A stretch of DNA of 64,000 nt from Diploscapter coronatus (lineage: Eukaryota > Nematoda > Chromadorea > Rhabditida > Rhabditidae). The notes under the pieces are model-generated. The model made no database searches. It was not told where the DNA came from and saw only the letters and a list, made by a program, of their open reading frames with translations. The position numbers and the translations under genes were made by a program. This document shows, piece after piece, positions 22,973 through 38,200 of this stretch; within the stretch, counting starts at the first letter, position 1, and each line of letters begins with the position of its first letter. The stretch spans positions 29,039,201 through 29,103,200 of the forward strand of contig OZ038422.1 of NCBI GenBank assembly GCA_964036155.1, written 5' to 3'.

Positions 22973-25900
22973 ATGCCGTTGCGTTTGGACGTGAAACGCT
23001 CTCTGCTGGCGCGGTCGGACCGCGTGAAGGCGATCGACATCCACCCGACTGAGCCGTGGCTTCTCGCCGCCCTCTACAACGGCCACGTGCACGTCTGGAA
23101 CTACACCACACAGACGCTCGTCAAGACCCTCGAGGTTGGAAAATTTTAATCTTGCAAACAAATCAAATTTCTTGGCTCTGAAAATTTTATAGGCCAATTC
23201 TTGATCCCTTTCCCTTCGTGATACTTTGAAAAAGAATCTCGAAAATTTGGGAAGAAAAACATACTATATTCTTACAGCAGATGATCAAAGTCTATTTTTC
23301 TTGAAATAAAGAAAAAAAAACAATTAAATTTTTCAGGTGTGCGATCTGCCGGTGCGATGCGCGAAATTCGTCCCGAGGAAGAATTGGATTCTGTGCGGCT
23401 CGGACGACATGCACATTCGCGTCTTCAACGTGAACACCCTGGAGAGGGTCCATCAATTCGAAGCACATTCCGACTATCTCAGGTATGGAAAATGAAAGAT
23501 GGGATAAGTTAAAAGTGAGGTCAAAATGTTGTGTATGCTAATTTGCAAGCTGAGAAATGATTTGGAATTTTGTATCTTTGAGGAAAAGTTGTATGTAAAT
23601 TTCGAAAATTTATCAAAAATGTATGCTAATTTTTCTAATCTGTCAAGTAAAGTCAAGAATAATTAGAAATATGTATGTTAATTTCATTTTTAAAAAATCT
23701 TATCATTCTAACTAAGAAACTAACAAACTTTAGATTTTTCTTTAAATAAACAAAAATTCAAATTTAAAAATGAAAGGAGTTATTTGCAGATCTCTGGTGG
23801 TGCACCCCACCCAGCCGTTCGTGCTGACTTCGTCCGACGACATGCTCATCAAACTGTGGGACTGGGATAACAAGTGGCAGATGAAGCAGTCTTTTGAAGG
23901 TTCGAGAAGTGATCTCTTTTTTGGAAAACCTGAAGCTTGATCTTTTCAAGAAAATGTTAATTTCCTTATAAAAATTGACTCTTAAAAATCTTCAGAGAAA
24001 AAGTGATATTTTCTCAAACGAAAAAAAGCTTCACAAATTGATCTCTTTTAAGAACTTTTGAAAAGTAAGTGATCTTTCTTTTAGGCCACACGCACTACGT
24101 AATGCAAATCTGCGTGAACCCGAAGGACAACAACACATTCGCGACTGCTTCACTCGACAAGACCATCAAGGTCTGGCAGTTCGGCAGCCAACAACCCAAC
24201 TTCACACTCGAGGGACACGAGAAAGGGGTGGGAATGAATAGCCTCTTTAGAAAATGCGATTTAGTATAATTAGTAAGAAATCGGATCTAAAATCTCTAGT
24301 CTTTAATTTTCTCTCTTTATCCTCAATAGTTGGAATGGTTGAAACTTTCTAGAGTTCGTTTTTGCAAGAAATATCTGAACTTTCTGAAGCATAAATTTTG
24401 TTTTTTGCCTGGAATTGTCTAAAATTTTAAACCTGAATTTATCTATCTAAATATTTAATTTCCAGGTGAACACGGTTGACTACTTCCACGGCGGCGAGAA
24501 GCCGTACCTGATTTCGGGCGCCGACGATCACACCGTCAGAATCTGGGACTATCAGAACAAGACGTGCGTCCAGACGCTGGATGGACACACGCAAAACGTG
24601 TCCGCGGTCTGCTTCCACCCAGAATTGCCGCTCATCATTACTGGTAAGGAAAATCAAAAACACGCGTTTATCTTTGAGGATAAAATTTAAAAAATAATAA
24701 TTTAATGAGTTTTGAAGGGGGTCCGCGGTCTATGAACACTGAAAATTGAAGAAATGAAATTTTTTTAAATGAATTTCTTGAAACTTATACATTGATTTTC
24801 AGGCTCCGAAGACTCGACGGTCCGTCTGTGGCACGCGAACACTTACCGTCTGGAGACGACACTCAACTACGGCCTGGAAAGAGTCTGGTGCATTCAGGTA
24901 TGGCCTGCAAAAATGATAAAGGAGGATACGCAAGAAAAAAAGAATCCGTCTGGAATATTCGATTTTCATTTTTCTATTTTCAGGCTCAGAAAGGCAGCAA
25001 CACGGTGGCGATCGGATACGATGAGGGATCGGTCGTCCTGAAATTGGGCAGGGAAGAGCCGGCGGTAAGAAAATTTGAAATTTCACGAAATCATAACTTT
25101 TCATAGAAAAATATTTTAGAATGAAAATTTTCAAGATTTTGAAAAAAAGATGTAAAATAAGACAATCTGCAGGTCTCAATGGACTCCTCCGGGAAGATCC
25201 TCTGGGCGAAGCACTCCGAGATCCAACAGGCCAATTTGAAGACGCTCGACGCCGAGGCAGCTGAATCCATTCAGGGTAGGCTGATTTAGATGTTTGAATT
25301 AGTATTTTTAAATACTAAAATACTTCTCATAGGCCTAATCGAAACATCTTGGTATCTGAAAATTGGAAAAACACGACTTGTGAAACTTATCAAACCTTTT
25401 TTCGAATGTCATTATTACACTATAAAGATTTCCATCAAAAGATACAGTTGAACAATTTCAAATAAGTGATTCGTGAAGCTTATATCAAACATGTTCTTCT
25501 ATAAGAATAATGAGGTTTAAAAATAATTCATTTCAGATGGTGAGCGCCTTCCCCTGCAAGTGAAAGACCTTGGTGCCTGTGAGATCTACCCCCAGACACT
25601 CAGTCACTCGTCGAATGGCCGCTTTGTGGTCGCGTGCGGAGACGGAGAGTACATCGTGTACACCGCGATGGCGCTCAGAAACAAGGACTTCGGACAGGTA
25701 ACTAGGAAAGATAATTAGCAACAGATAATTAGTCAACTTCAAAGATATTATGATTTTTCTTCGAGTTTTTTTGGCTAATTCAGGATTACATGAAATAAGT
25801 GATTTTCATTTTGCAAGTCAACTTTGACGATTTATTGAAAAGTCCTTTCCAGGCCCTGGAGTTCGTGTGGGCGACGGACCCGAACATGTTCGCAGTGCGC

Positions 25901-28900
25901 GAGTCAGCCACCAACATCAAGATCAAGAAGAACTTCAAGGAGTTCAAACAGATCCGCACCGATCAGGTCGTCGAGGGCATCGATGGAGGACCCCTGCTGG
26001 CTGCGAGGTAAAGAATTTTTCCCAACTTTCAAAGAAGAGCTCTGAGAATTGAAAATAGAAAAGATTCTATACTTGTTTATTTGAGACACGAAATATCTTG
26101 AAGTCTCAAAGTTTTTTTTCTTATTTTCTAAATTAGATGCAATATTTATCTGCCTATCAATTATTGAATTCAGTAGTACACTTTTATGAGTTTTTTTAAA
26201 CATAACATAAACAGTGAAAGAAAAGTAATAAATTAAAATTCCAGATCAACCAACAGCCTGTGTTTCTACGACTGGGAAACCGGATCGCTCGTTCGAAGAA
26301 TCGAAATCGGCGCGAAGCACATCTTCTGGGCCGATTCGAGCGAAATGGTGGCCATCTGTGGCGAGGAGTCCTTCTACATTCTCAAGTACGACGCGGAGGC
26401 TGTCGCCAGTGCAACCCCCGAGGAAATCACTGAAGACGGAATCGAGGAGGCCTTCGAGGTTATCGGTGAGGGATTTTATTTCTCTGAGAAAAACTTGGAA
26501 GGAAAGATAATTATTAGTTGAAATAGAAATGAAAACAAGTAACTTCTTTCTTTGAAATTATTACGGCGAACATATAATATATGAGAAAAAGTTAGAAGAC
26601 ATTTTCTTGTGAAAATTGAATATTTTTAAAATTAGACCGTTTTTAGGAGAGCAAGGCGACGCGGTGAAAACGGCGTTCTGGATCGGCGATTGTTTCGTCT
26701 TCACGACGGCCCTGAACAGACTCAACTACTACGTCGGTGGCGAGATCGTTACCATCGCTCATTTGGATAGACCGCTTTATTTGGTAATTCACTTTTATCT
26801 TCAAGGAAAAATTGAAGCTGTAGTTTAGAATGGAAAATCATGAAATCTTGTCATGGAATTCTATAACTTGGCCCCTTTCATGAAAGAATGAATGGTTATT
26901 TTATTTTGACTCGAAAACACTTATTCGTCTCTTCAACAAGAAATTTTGAAATAAGTTTTGAATAAGAAAAATTAAGCTATTTCTGATGCAAAATAAAAAA
27001 TGAAGAAAATCGATATTCAAGTGAGCGGAGTCTAATTTCTGTTTTTGCAGCTGGGCTACATGCCGAATGAGAGTCGCATCTACGCGGTGGACAAGGACCT
27101 GAACGTGGTCAGCTACAAGCTGCTCATCTCCGTCCTCGAGTATCAGACCGCCGTCATGAGGAGAGACTTCGACACTGCTGATAAGGTAATTCGAAAACCT
27201 TTTCCGAATTTTGTCTCACTCTATTCTTTCGCTGTTCACTCTTTCCTCATGCTATTCTCCACAATATTGAAAATATAGCGGACTCTTAATCTATGACAAC
27301 TTTTTCAGGTTCTTCAAACCGTGCCCAAGGAGCAGAGAACCCGAGTGGCGCACTTCCTCGAGAAACAGGGCTTCAAGCGACAGGCTCTCGCCGTCAGTCA
27401 GGACCCTGACCACAAATTCGACTTGGCCCTTTCCCTCGGAGACTTGAAAATCGCCTACGAATTGGCTCAGCAGTCGGACAGCGAGGAAAAATGGCGCCTC
27501 CTGAGTCAGGCAGCGACTCTCAAGTCCGAACTGATGTTGGCGGGCGAGTGTCTGGGCCGAGCCAAGGACTTCGGCGGTCTGCTAATGTTGGCCACCTGCT
27601 CCGGATCGGCTCCGCTCATGAACAAGGTGAAGATTTAGAAACATTTTTTTTAGATGTTTTTGTTTCGCCAATACAATATATCAATGAATTCAAAAAGTGT
27701 GCAATTCTATGTGTTTCTAAACATATTTTACGCACTACTGAGAATCTATCAATCAAACCAAAAAGGTTAGAAATATGGCATTTTCTGAAACTTATCCAAT
27801 CCAATGCTTGAATTTCTAAATATTTGATTTTAAGTTGGCGGATGAAACGTCGGCGAGCGGCCAGAACAACATCGCGTTCATCTCGAATCTCCTGCTGGGC
27901 GATGTCGAGGCCTGCCTAGAGATTCTTATCAAGTAAGGAGGATTTTGTTAATTTCTAAGTCCTCGATTAAAAGTCATTTCCATCTTGGAAATTTTTCTTG
28001 AAATAATATTCTTTTAAAGAAGAAGAAGAATGTATTTTTTCGCGAGAAGATAGCATTTTCAACGAATTTAATTTTAGTACGGACCGTCTCCCGGAAGCCG
28101 CCTTCTTCGCCAGAACGCACTGCCCATCGCAAGTGCCTCGAGTCACTGCACTCTGGAGAGAAAGAGCTGCATCTTCGGGATCCAGTATTTCAGCTAAGGT
28201 AATTAGAATGAGCGATAATTATTCTTAATTGCCATTTTTGCGTTAATTGATCAATTAACTCTTTTCAGAGACTCGGCGATGCGATCGCGGACCCGGTGAA
28301 GTACGAGAACCTGTTTCCGAGCTACAAGGAATCCCTCGTCACCGAGGCCTACGCCAAACAACTCGCAAAGTTGCCTCTGCCTGCCACGACCAAAGTGCCT
28401 TCCAATGCAAATAGGGATATTCAGGTAATTGATTTTTTTCTAGAAAAAACTGATTTTTTTAAAATAAATTCTATTTTATAATAGTTTTTTAGATCAATAT
28501 CAGGTCAGATTATTGGGTGTTGGAGAGATTATTTGATTATTTAATGTTTTGAAACCTATACAAAGCAATATTCTTGAACATTTACTATCTATCTTTTGTT
28601 AACAAATACAAGCGAAATTTCAAAAAAGTTCAATTTTTTGAGCTCATTTCTTCTCGAGAAAAACGACAATTTGAAAAATTTGAACCTTGAAATTTTGCAG
28701 AAAGAATTCGAAGAGGCGGTTGGAGCCGGTGCGGTGACTGTTCACGATGATGGAAGGGTGTCACTCAACAATGCGCCCAGGTACAGCTCATAGACAATCT
28801 ATTCCTAGGCTTAAAATGCTAGAAATCGATTGCTTTTAAGCATAAACTATACTTCAAGCTAAGAATTTGAATTTTCCAGAGGCGGTGCGCCATTGCGCCA

Positions 28901-30924
28901 ATCGGCTGCACCAACTGCGCCACAGCCAGTACCCGCTCCCGAAATCCACATTCCCACCAATGAGGTCCATAGTCAGGTTCGAACGATGATTTTTCAAAAG
29001 TATTCTTACAAAAACGCCACAAACTAATAAGTGATATGATTTTCAAATTCATGATTATTAGATATCTCTGAAACATAGAAATGGGTTGAAACTGAAAACA
29101 TCAAATTATCTTTTTAGAATATTAATCTCTCGGAAGTATGACAAGCATTGCGAGTCCGAAATTTATTATTATTAGAGGTGTTTGAAACTTAGAAATTGAT
29201 TTAAACTCTCTAAAAGAGAATGGTCTTTATATTGATTAAAAACAACTTATTTGAAAATCGTCATTTTAAAAGTTTTGATTATGAAATGCTTCGAAATCTG
29301 AAACCTACAAAATATATGATTTTCAGGCTCAAACCAAGCCACTCGCGGCGTCGCCTCAGACTTCTGGTTCGTCCGCCCACAAAGCGGCGATGAGTCCGCT
29401 CTCCACACAAGCGGACACCAAGACTGCCACTACGACTTCCGCTTCGGAAGGTTGGGCAATTTTTCTAAAAAAAAATATTCCTTTCAAATTTGAAGAAAAT
29501 GTACGAAAGAAGCAAGTATGCTAATTTTTACGAATAAAGTGAAATTCTCAAGTTTTCTTCAAATTTTCAATTTCAAGAAATTTGAATTCCATAAAAAAAG
29601 CTGAGATCTTCGAAGGAAAAAACGAGATATTTATTAATTTTTACAGAAATGTTCTCGACGGTCTCACAGCAGTCGTCGCTGGGCGTGGCGGGCGGCAAGT
29701 CGTCGAGCAAAGCCTCCACCAAATCGGAAGAGCCTGAAGAGGACAAAGACGACGAGGAAGAGGACCTATTCGACGATGCCGATGAGGATGTGAGTTCTAA
29801 AAATGCTAATTTAAAAAAAATTACTAATGAAAATCTTTACATTTTGGAATAAAATGTATGTTTTAAAATTATTACATAAGGAAGAAAGGAATGAGAGACT
29901 TTGACCAGTTAGTTTTTTTCAGAAATAGTTTATTTAGTTTGTTAGGTTTCAAAAGATCGATTTATCCAAAACAAAATTACTCTTTGCATTGACTTCGAAA
30001 TCGAACTATTTCTTTCGAAAAAATCAAAGCTGAAGAGAATAGGTTTCAAAGAGATGCCTTTCTTATTTAAAATATAATAATAGGCGTATTTGTCGATAGA
30101 TTATTTTTAGATAAAGGTAAAAACATATCTAATTTTTAGAACGAGGACGGCTGGGGCCACGGCGGTGGATCATCGAACGAACAGCCTACTGCGGGAGCGG
30201 GCGGAGCGGCCCCAGATATCGTCACCGGCCGCAGACCCGACGTGCTGCCTCAGAGAAACGAGACCAGGTACTATCTTCAGAAACATATCGCACGCGTACT
30301 GCAAATCTTGCCCTCCTAGAAATATGTTCTAGTGCTAAATGTGTGTCCTTTTTTCTTCCACTATGAAAGGATGAAGGTGAAGGGGAGAGGAGAGAACACT
30401 AACACTTAGAATTAGAGCACGATGTTTATAGGTTGGCGAGATTTGCGAAATGAGTGTAATATCCTAGTTTTTTGCTAAATTTTTAGAAGAATTAGCATCT
30501 TAATAGCTGAGAGTGATTAAAATTTAAAACAAGTATTTTCAGAGCGCCTGACCTCGTCCAGCCTCCCCAACAACAACAGGCAAACAGACCGCCTGAGGTT
30601 GGTCGATATTTAGAAATTTACAACTCGTTTTTAATCATGATTTTTTGTAATTCGGAAATAACATTGCCTACAAGTTTGCTGAGGCCCATTTGTCTTTACT
30701 TTGGTATTTTACGAGACCTAGCTTCGGATAATTGCAAAGCGATGAAATTGTGCATATTTGTAAAACTTCTGAAGCTTAGAAAAATGGATTTTAAAAGGTC
30801 TCAATTGTTGCAGGTAGTGGCAGACACGGTGCAGTGGTCAGACGACGATTTCGGCGACGCGAATTCGGGCGCAGACGGCAACGACATCAACCTGGACGAC
30901 CTCAACCTCGACGACGAGGATTGA
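22973..30924 (+). CDS. copb-2: Coatomer subunit beta' (beta'-COP)
   Basis: A COPI coat subunit that acts on Golgi membranes and recognises dilysine cargo. Twenty-four exons (first 22973-23134, last 30814-30924) give about 1,085 residues. The first 300 residues are a WD40 propeller that opens [20 protein letters not shown], close to the canonical beta'-COP N-terminus, with repeats such as [44 protein letters not shown] and [13 protein letters not shown] second propeller and the solenoid follow (GEEDQ-type region, [81 protein letters not shown]). The C-terminal 250 residues are low complexity and very acidic ([25 protein letters not shown]), which makes it longer than the human protein of about 900 residues. 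Identity is secure; the symbol follows C. elegans usage. Confidence 0.96.
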
Positions 30925-33900
30925 CTCGTGGTCGATCGCTCCGCCCATTAACCCATAAATCGATAAGCCACGTCTCTTTCCATCCTGTTCCGCAAAGTGA
31001 GGGCACACGTTAGACCTCACTCATTTGCAATATTAATTCAATTCAAAGCAAAATTTGAGATATCGAGTGAGGCAAGAAAATGAGTGAAGTTTACAGTAAT
31101 CCGCAAAATTTCGGACACACTTTTACATCCCCTTTTCTTGACCATTTCCACAATAAAAGTTTGCCTTCTTTCTTTCTATCTTTTCTTCTATTTTTGAATT
31201 TTTGAAAAATGTATGGATTTTATGCATCTTCTTTTGATTTTTTGAGTGGAGCGATCGAGTTTTATTTACTCGCAAAGAAAATTGGATTTGCCTATCATTT
31301 TTGGAAAAAGCAGTTTTTTTTAATTTGAAAAATGCATTTTCCAAATTTTTGATAGACTGGTGTCGGTCTATTTCTTTTTCTTCATTATTTCATCTTTTCT
31401 CTTCGGATTCCAAACTTGTGATGCAAATTTCGATGATTTTCATACCGCCTCTTTTCAATTTGAATATCATCATTTCTTTTATATTTTATTTATTCGCCGT
31501 AATTTATGATAAGCTTTTTTGTTTGAAACATCTAGAGGAATTTTTGAGAACTGGTCTTAGGATAGGCTTGATTGCAAATTGCAAACACATATGATTTACT
31601 GGAATGAGGGATTTAATTTTATTGATACACATTTTTAAGTGGTAAAGAATAAATTTTTATAAAAGTAGGATTATTTGGGATTTGAAAATATTTTTAGCTA
31701 GTTTTGTACTAGTGTTGTTGTATCTCACGTGTTTACACTTGCACAATGTTTGCTAATGTTCAGAATTTCGAATAAAGATGGCTCGAAAGGGAGTTGGTCT
31801 GCGAATAGGAATGTAAATTTGGCGTTTGACTTGATTTGCCCTGGACTGGACGAATTTGTGCATGAACTCTTCAAATATCGTACAGTAAGCCTAGGATTTT
31901 TAAAAATTAATAATGGGGAAATAGTAATTTTGAAAGATAAGGCCATCTTTCTGATAAAAACTCGCTTACTTGGCAAAGTTCACCTTGTTTCAAGAAAATG
32001 AATTTAGCCACACCCGCTCTAAATAAATCACGCAGGGTATGATGATTTATGAAAAATGGTTTGAGCTATAAAATTCACCAAGATTTTCGTATCGCAATTT
32101 TTATGAATCTATAAAAATTGCTCAATGACATCTTCTGATTGTAAGCGTACTCTCGGCGACTAATCACTTCTTCATAATCCCTCATCCCCTCCCGTCTTTC
32201 CTTTTGAGTCTTCCTAGATGTGGGCTGTGTCGTCATCAAGCATAAGGCAGATCCTCTTTAGAGCCGTCCTTCTCTATTTATCCCACAGAAAGGATTTATT
32301 AGTTCTGAGATAACTCCAGTAAAAGCAAGATTATTGAATGGTCATGGGCACCTTTTGAGTAGCGTGAATTTTCATTATATATTTTAGAAGTTATTCAATA
32401 TTAATTTTCTGGATAATTAAATTTTGAGGCCATTTGATCGTAATACACTTTTTTTTTAATTTAAAAATCTAATTACTTTTTCTTCTAGATCAAAGCATAA
32501 GAGTTACCTGCCCAGAAAGATATTATAATGTCTTTTTTTATCGAAATGGGGATGGAATACTTTTCAATCTAAACATTTCTTCCTTCCGTTTGTAACTAAA
32601 ATCTTCGAGTCTCTGATTTTACGAAACTTTGCAAAACCTACGAAATTCCCAAAAAAACTAGGAAATTAGTTTTAGTCATCCTTCTCTAGTTTTTGAGGGG
32701 AAAACCTTGTGCGAGAACGACGAACTTTACGTCAAGCGGGTCGTCGTCTCTGATAAACTCGGGTTTATAGGAGATTTCCTTTCCTAACCGTCGAAAATCC
32801 GAAGATTTTGAAAATTCCTAATTCCAACATACGGCAAATCTCAAAATGAACATGCGTGTCTATTATTAATTTTATCCGAAAGGCGTTCGTTCTCGGCTAT
32901 TTTCCGGTTGAAATTAAATTTTCCAATTTGCGTAGGAATTGATTTTCCTTCTAGAATTTTGAGGCAAAAACTTAAAAAAAATCAAATTTTTATGAAAATT
33001 GACTCTTTTGGTATTTTGAAGGGTGGAGTTTTTGGTTTGCAAATTTTTCGGTCACTTCTCACCATTTTTTTTAAATTTATTTTTGCGAGGCTGTTCCTGC
33101 AAAGTGGGTTATGAGTTTTTCCTTACCTTTCATCAAGAAAAGCTCGATAAGGGCATTTCCCCGTCTCCTCTTCGTCGTTGTATAATAAGGTTTTGATTGT
33201 GGTGCGGGTGACATTCGGATCGAGGCTAAAAATATCTGACGCGAAGAACACGTATCGGGTTTTTCACAGATTTTTTGATGCGCAAAATTTTCGTAAAGTT
33301 TTTTTTCTAGTAAATTTCTTTTTTTTTATTTTACAAGATTTTCCTAAATTTATCCCTTTGAACCCTACCCATTTGCGAGAATCGCTAATTTTTCTTGGGT
33401 CAAAAGAACTTTGATGCTTGAATGAGCTCAAATTTAGAGACCAAAAGGATTTTTGACATAATTTTTTTTCGATTTGCCAAATTTGGATTTGAGATTTTCC
33501 TATCTTTATTTTTTATCTTGTAACATATTTTTTATCCTTTTCTTCGCACTATTTCTTATTCTGTTTCTTTTCTCCTCTCATTTTGTCCTATTTCCTTCGA
33601 GCTTCTCTCTCGTTACGAAGTGTGTTGAATGAGTGGCTTCCTGACTTTGATTCCCCTCTCCTCATTCGGGCTGTTCCAGAAGCTGTGTGAGTCTAGTTAT
33701 TACTACCCATTCATAAAGCGAACCTTTCTTGTTATTTGCCTTTTTTGCTAGCTTTCTCGGAATTTTGCAAATTTTTAGCTTGGGTATTCATAGTTTCCTG
33801 CATTTTTCATTCACGACATGATGAAATTTGATCTCAGCATCACGATAGATTTTCTTCAATCCGCCGGATATTTCTTTTAGATTTTTCTATATTCTAAATT

Positions 33901-35211
33901 CCATGACGATTCAGCATTTTCTTCTTAATTTAAATTAAAATACCTATCTTCTATTTAGAATAAGCCTTGCAAAATCTGCATCATTTTTCGGATGTTCGTC
34001 AGCCAAAAAATGTTGATACGCCGACAAATTTATTTTCAACACTGCGAAAATCCTCATGTTTTTAGCCACTCTCGTCTTGCGAGACTGGTTGTGAATTATT
34101 CCTTAGGAGGGATGCGGCCGATGCTCTTTAGTTGTGGGGTACAGCGCTGCACAGCACTGCATTCATTTGGTCTATTCGCGACTAAAATGAACATTTCTGA
34201 AATGACTAAAATGGCGCTTTGACGTGCATGTTTCCTAAAATTAGTATCCACACACGTGGTATTTTGGCTAATTTCCATGAGTTTTTCCTATTTGTTTTGT
34301 GTAATTGGTTTATACGAAGCATTTTCGGCTCATCGTCATAAAAATATCCATGTTTCACTTTTATGGGATAGTGATTTCATTCGGTTCGAACTTTATTGCC
34401 TGGATACCGAAAAGTAGGTACTTCTAAATTCTATTTGGGTACAGCGAGTTTCGAAGATCACAAAGGATCTCCCTAGTTTGGCCTTTAACTCGGCAAAAAT
34501 TAATGAAAAACGACGAGAAAGTGTCAGAAGATGATGCGCATTTGTGTGATGGGGAGACAGGACTTGCGTCGTCGTTTCGTGCGTTTTTCTGCATTTCTCC
34601 TGGGACTCAACAACGGTCGAAACGAATAGTCAATTTCCTCTTTTCCCGAGCAGCTCAAAAATGGAGTGGGGCTTAGGAAGTTTTAATATTTTTAGACGAG
34701 ACACAATAGAGTATTAGTTGAGATATGATAGCACTAAAAGAGACTTTTGTTGAATCTTTAGGGTTTAGAATTTGCAAATAACATTTATCATTTAGTATTC
34801 CATTGATTCAAATTTCGGAAAAAAAACCGTTATTGGGGTCCAAAAACCAACATCAGGTAATCGGTATCAGAAACTTTACATATTTCTATAAATTAGACCT
34901 GCCTTTAACTGACGTGCTAACCTGTTGTAACTTTATCTTTTGTTTCGATAACTTGGTGTTAATCTTTTTCCGTCTTTTATTTATCATTCTATTTCCTAAT
35001 CGCATATCTTATTTGTTCAAAAAGCCTATTGTAATGATATTAGTTGACATTGTCTCTTATTTTAGTGCAGATTACCTCTTACAAAAACTCTTATTTTCAG
35101 TATTAGAAAGTATTCCTTATGAGAGAAGGCAAATAAATTACTCCTGCTGTGGCCTGAAACTAAGACTATCAAAAATTTTCACGATCCAACCGACTGCGTC
35201 ATTCGTCACAC
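30925..35211. other. 4.3 kb T-rich spacer upstream of the adenylate-kinase-like gene
   Basis: No exon chain found. Most of the + strand is T-rich, with homopolymer T and A tracts. TTTTCAG ending near 35101 is a possible trans-splice acceptor, which would leave a 5' UTR of about 110 nt. The open frame 34803-35360 overlaps the true first two exons in another frame and was rejected. Confidence 0.5.
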
Positions 35212-38200
35212 ATGGGATGTGCTCCTTCTGCGAATCCGACGTCGGAAAAGGTCATATTTTCAAAATTTATCGCTTTTTTCGAGCGGAAATTTTAGGATCA
35301 GTTAGAAGAGCGATTTCGACCACCGCCTCCAATTCCAGTATCTGTGGGAAGTGGGGTTAGGCATGGTCTCCATCACCCTGCCACAATTATTTTCATCTTT
35401 GGTAAGTCGATTAAAATTTGACAGGGTTTTCTTTCGGAAAGTGAGATTACCCGTTCGTGACAATTTAATTCGGTATGAGTTGTAGTAGGAACGGATTTAG
35501 GTAATGGGTTTTGAGAATTAGGCATATTCTAGACTACATTTGCTGATTTCTTTACTCTTTCGTCGCCTTTTCTTGGAATTTGTAATCCGCGTAGTAAATG
35601 CGAAGCCCTTCCGAATTCGCAATTCTTTTGATGACGTACACGCGAGTTTCACTACTCAACCCCCCAAAATATGATCGTCATTTTACGGAATGTCAAATTT
35701 AAACTTGATAGATTCACTTCCGATATATTTTGCTTTCAACATTTGCATATTGACCTGGAAGTTATATTCAAAGTTAAAATAGAAGTCCATGGACCCCTGC
35801 ACTCGCAATCTGACACAAATCTGCACCTGGTTCTCATTTTTCTCGCTTCTTATCACTCTTTCACTTCAAAAACTCTCGCTCTTGAAGATCAATTATTCCA
35901 AAAGTTCTCCTAAGGAAGAGAATCGCAACCGCTTCCGGGCTATTTTCTAATATTCGACGTACTACCACAGTGCTACAGTCACCTTTTCTTATGTTCCGTT
36001 TTTTCCTAAATGACCATAGGAGTGAAGAGACGAAATAGTGTATAAATGAAGAGAAATAAAAAAAAAACGAGAAAATTAAGTAGCAGGTGCAGGCTTGCAG
36101 GACCCTAGCTTTCCCAGAAATGTTTACCTTTCAAGCTTATCTGCGCCCTCTTTTTAAATCTAATTAGCCACACTCTAATTTTTGCATTAAGCGCTTGACC
36201 AGCAGAAGCAAAAGAATTCGAAATTGAAAGATTTAGAGGTTAGAAAAAATAAACGTTTCTGGGAAAGCTTCTAAAAAACGGAATATTTTAGGAAAACTTT
36301 GATAACTTTTCTTTCGAATAAACTTCTACCAGATTCATTTTCTAAAACTAATAAAGCCTAATGAATACTTGCCTGATACTAGCAAGTTAGGGCTTATCCT
36401 TACTTATCTTATAATTCTCGCACACAAAAAGGAGATTATGACGCGTAGCACATATTCTGCAGGGGCATATCATTCAACTTGTATAAACTAGAGTTGCCAT
36501 ATACTTAGATGATACATAAAATTTTAGGAGGACCCGGTTCCCAAAAAGGGCTGATCATGCAAGAGCTAACTGAAACCTTTGACTTTCAACCAATCTCCGT
36601 AGAAGATATCGTATTTAATTACCTCCCCAAAAAATTAGACAACTCAATAGAGAGTACGCCTGAAGTTATCGATCATTTGAAGGTAGTTAACTTGAATGAT
36701 TTGATTTAATTGTGCTGATTAAGCGAGACGGTGGTATTCTGACGATAGACTGGATATTAGCGGTGATTAGTTCGAAAATATCGGCTTCCATGCATCAACG
36801 ATTTGTGATAGGTCAGTTTTCTTCGAAATGATTTAATGCTGATGAGGCCTCGATTTCCAATCCTCAAAATCTTGCCATCCACTTGAACTGAAATGAAACT
36901 AGCCTTGATCTTCATCAGAATTATTTGAAGTTGAATAGGTTTACATTTCGAACATTACATTTCGTTCCGATATGCAAATAAAGTGCAGTAATTCGTTGCT
37001 GTAAAGCGATGATTTCAGACATTGTGCCTTCTGTAACGGCCATCATGAGATCCGACAATTACAAGCAACGCGATCACGATCGAACTCTGGAAAGCTTTGA
37101 ACATCGGGTAAAAGTCCACACGACTTCAATTCCTATAAAGAGCTTGAAAAATTCAGCATCCAATAGCTTTCGCTCTAGAACTGCGTGTGTTGAACGAAGA
37201 AGAGCTGTTGAGGGAGACGACGGAGAGGAAAGAGCAGGAGAAAACCGGCGTCACCGACTCGGGAAACCTTCTGAAAGGGATGGACGAAGCTGATAAAGGA
37301 CGACTGGAGGTATTCGATTAGCTCGGAAAAAATGAGCTTCACTTGCGAAATTCCGGCGACTGCAATTATCATTTGAGACATATGGAATTTCAAGAAATTG
37401 AAACAATACCTTAGACTACACTTCGAATCTTCAATGAAGACTGTTGTAATGGGCAATAAGGTTGAGGATTCAAGGCAGTCTCTACAGATTTTGTTGTCTT
37501 AATCCAATTGTTCGCAAACGCGGACCGATTCCACAAGGCTACCGTATGTCTTACCTCTCACCCATATGGTGATCGACTAATGTGAAAGCGCGAGTTGCTT
37601 ACTTCTAGACGATGTTTAGCACCTCGTGAATCTTAATCCTCTCTGCATTCTGTACCCTCCCAGTATCTCATAATATCTCACCTGATGACGCAAATTGCCG
37701 CATTTCTTTCGGCAAAGTGAAGCTTGAATTTACAGCCTTGGTAAATAAAACTTATTAACTGAAAATTGCAGAGACGCATGGACCAATCCCACCGGTGTCA
37801 AGAACCGTTTCTACGGTATTTTCAACGGACTAAACGAGTCGTCACTCTGACTTTGCCAGGTAGTGGAATCATGAAGTCAGAAACGCTTCTTTGAAAAAAA
37901 AACTTGAGCTGTGATTCTTATGAATTCACAAAGCCCTGAAAAATGTCAATGTATCCTTTCAGGACCGGTAACTAACGCGATTAGCACCGTAAGTGAAATG
38001 CTCACTGATTTTGGTTTTAGTTCAAAAGGACGTCAACAACGAGTTATTGCTTTCGCACAATGTAAGTCTATTCCTTACTCAAAGATACTGTAGATACTTT
38101 GCTCCTGAAATATCATCAAGTCATTAAACTTTCCTATTTTAACTCGAGTTAAAATTGGCACCTGATTAGATTGGAATACACGGCGTGGCATTTGTGAAGA

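Noticed and set aside
22826..23197. 123-codon minus open frame opposite the first beta'-COP exon
   Set aside because: Antisense shadow of a securely identified coding exon.
34803..35360. Longest simple open frame in its area, 185 codons
   Set aside because: Hydrophobic, Phe/Leu-rich product of T-rich sequence. Its end overlaps the real first two exons of the adenylate-kinase-like gene in another frame, where phase and P-loop context are convincing.
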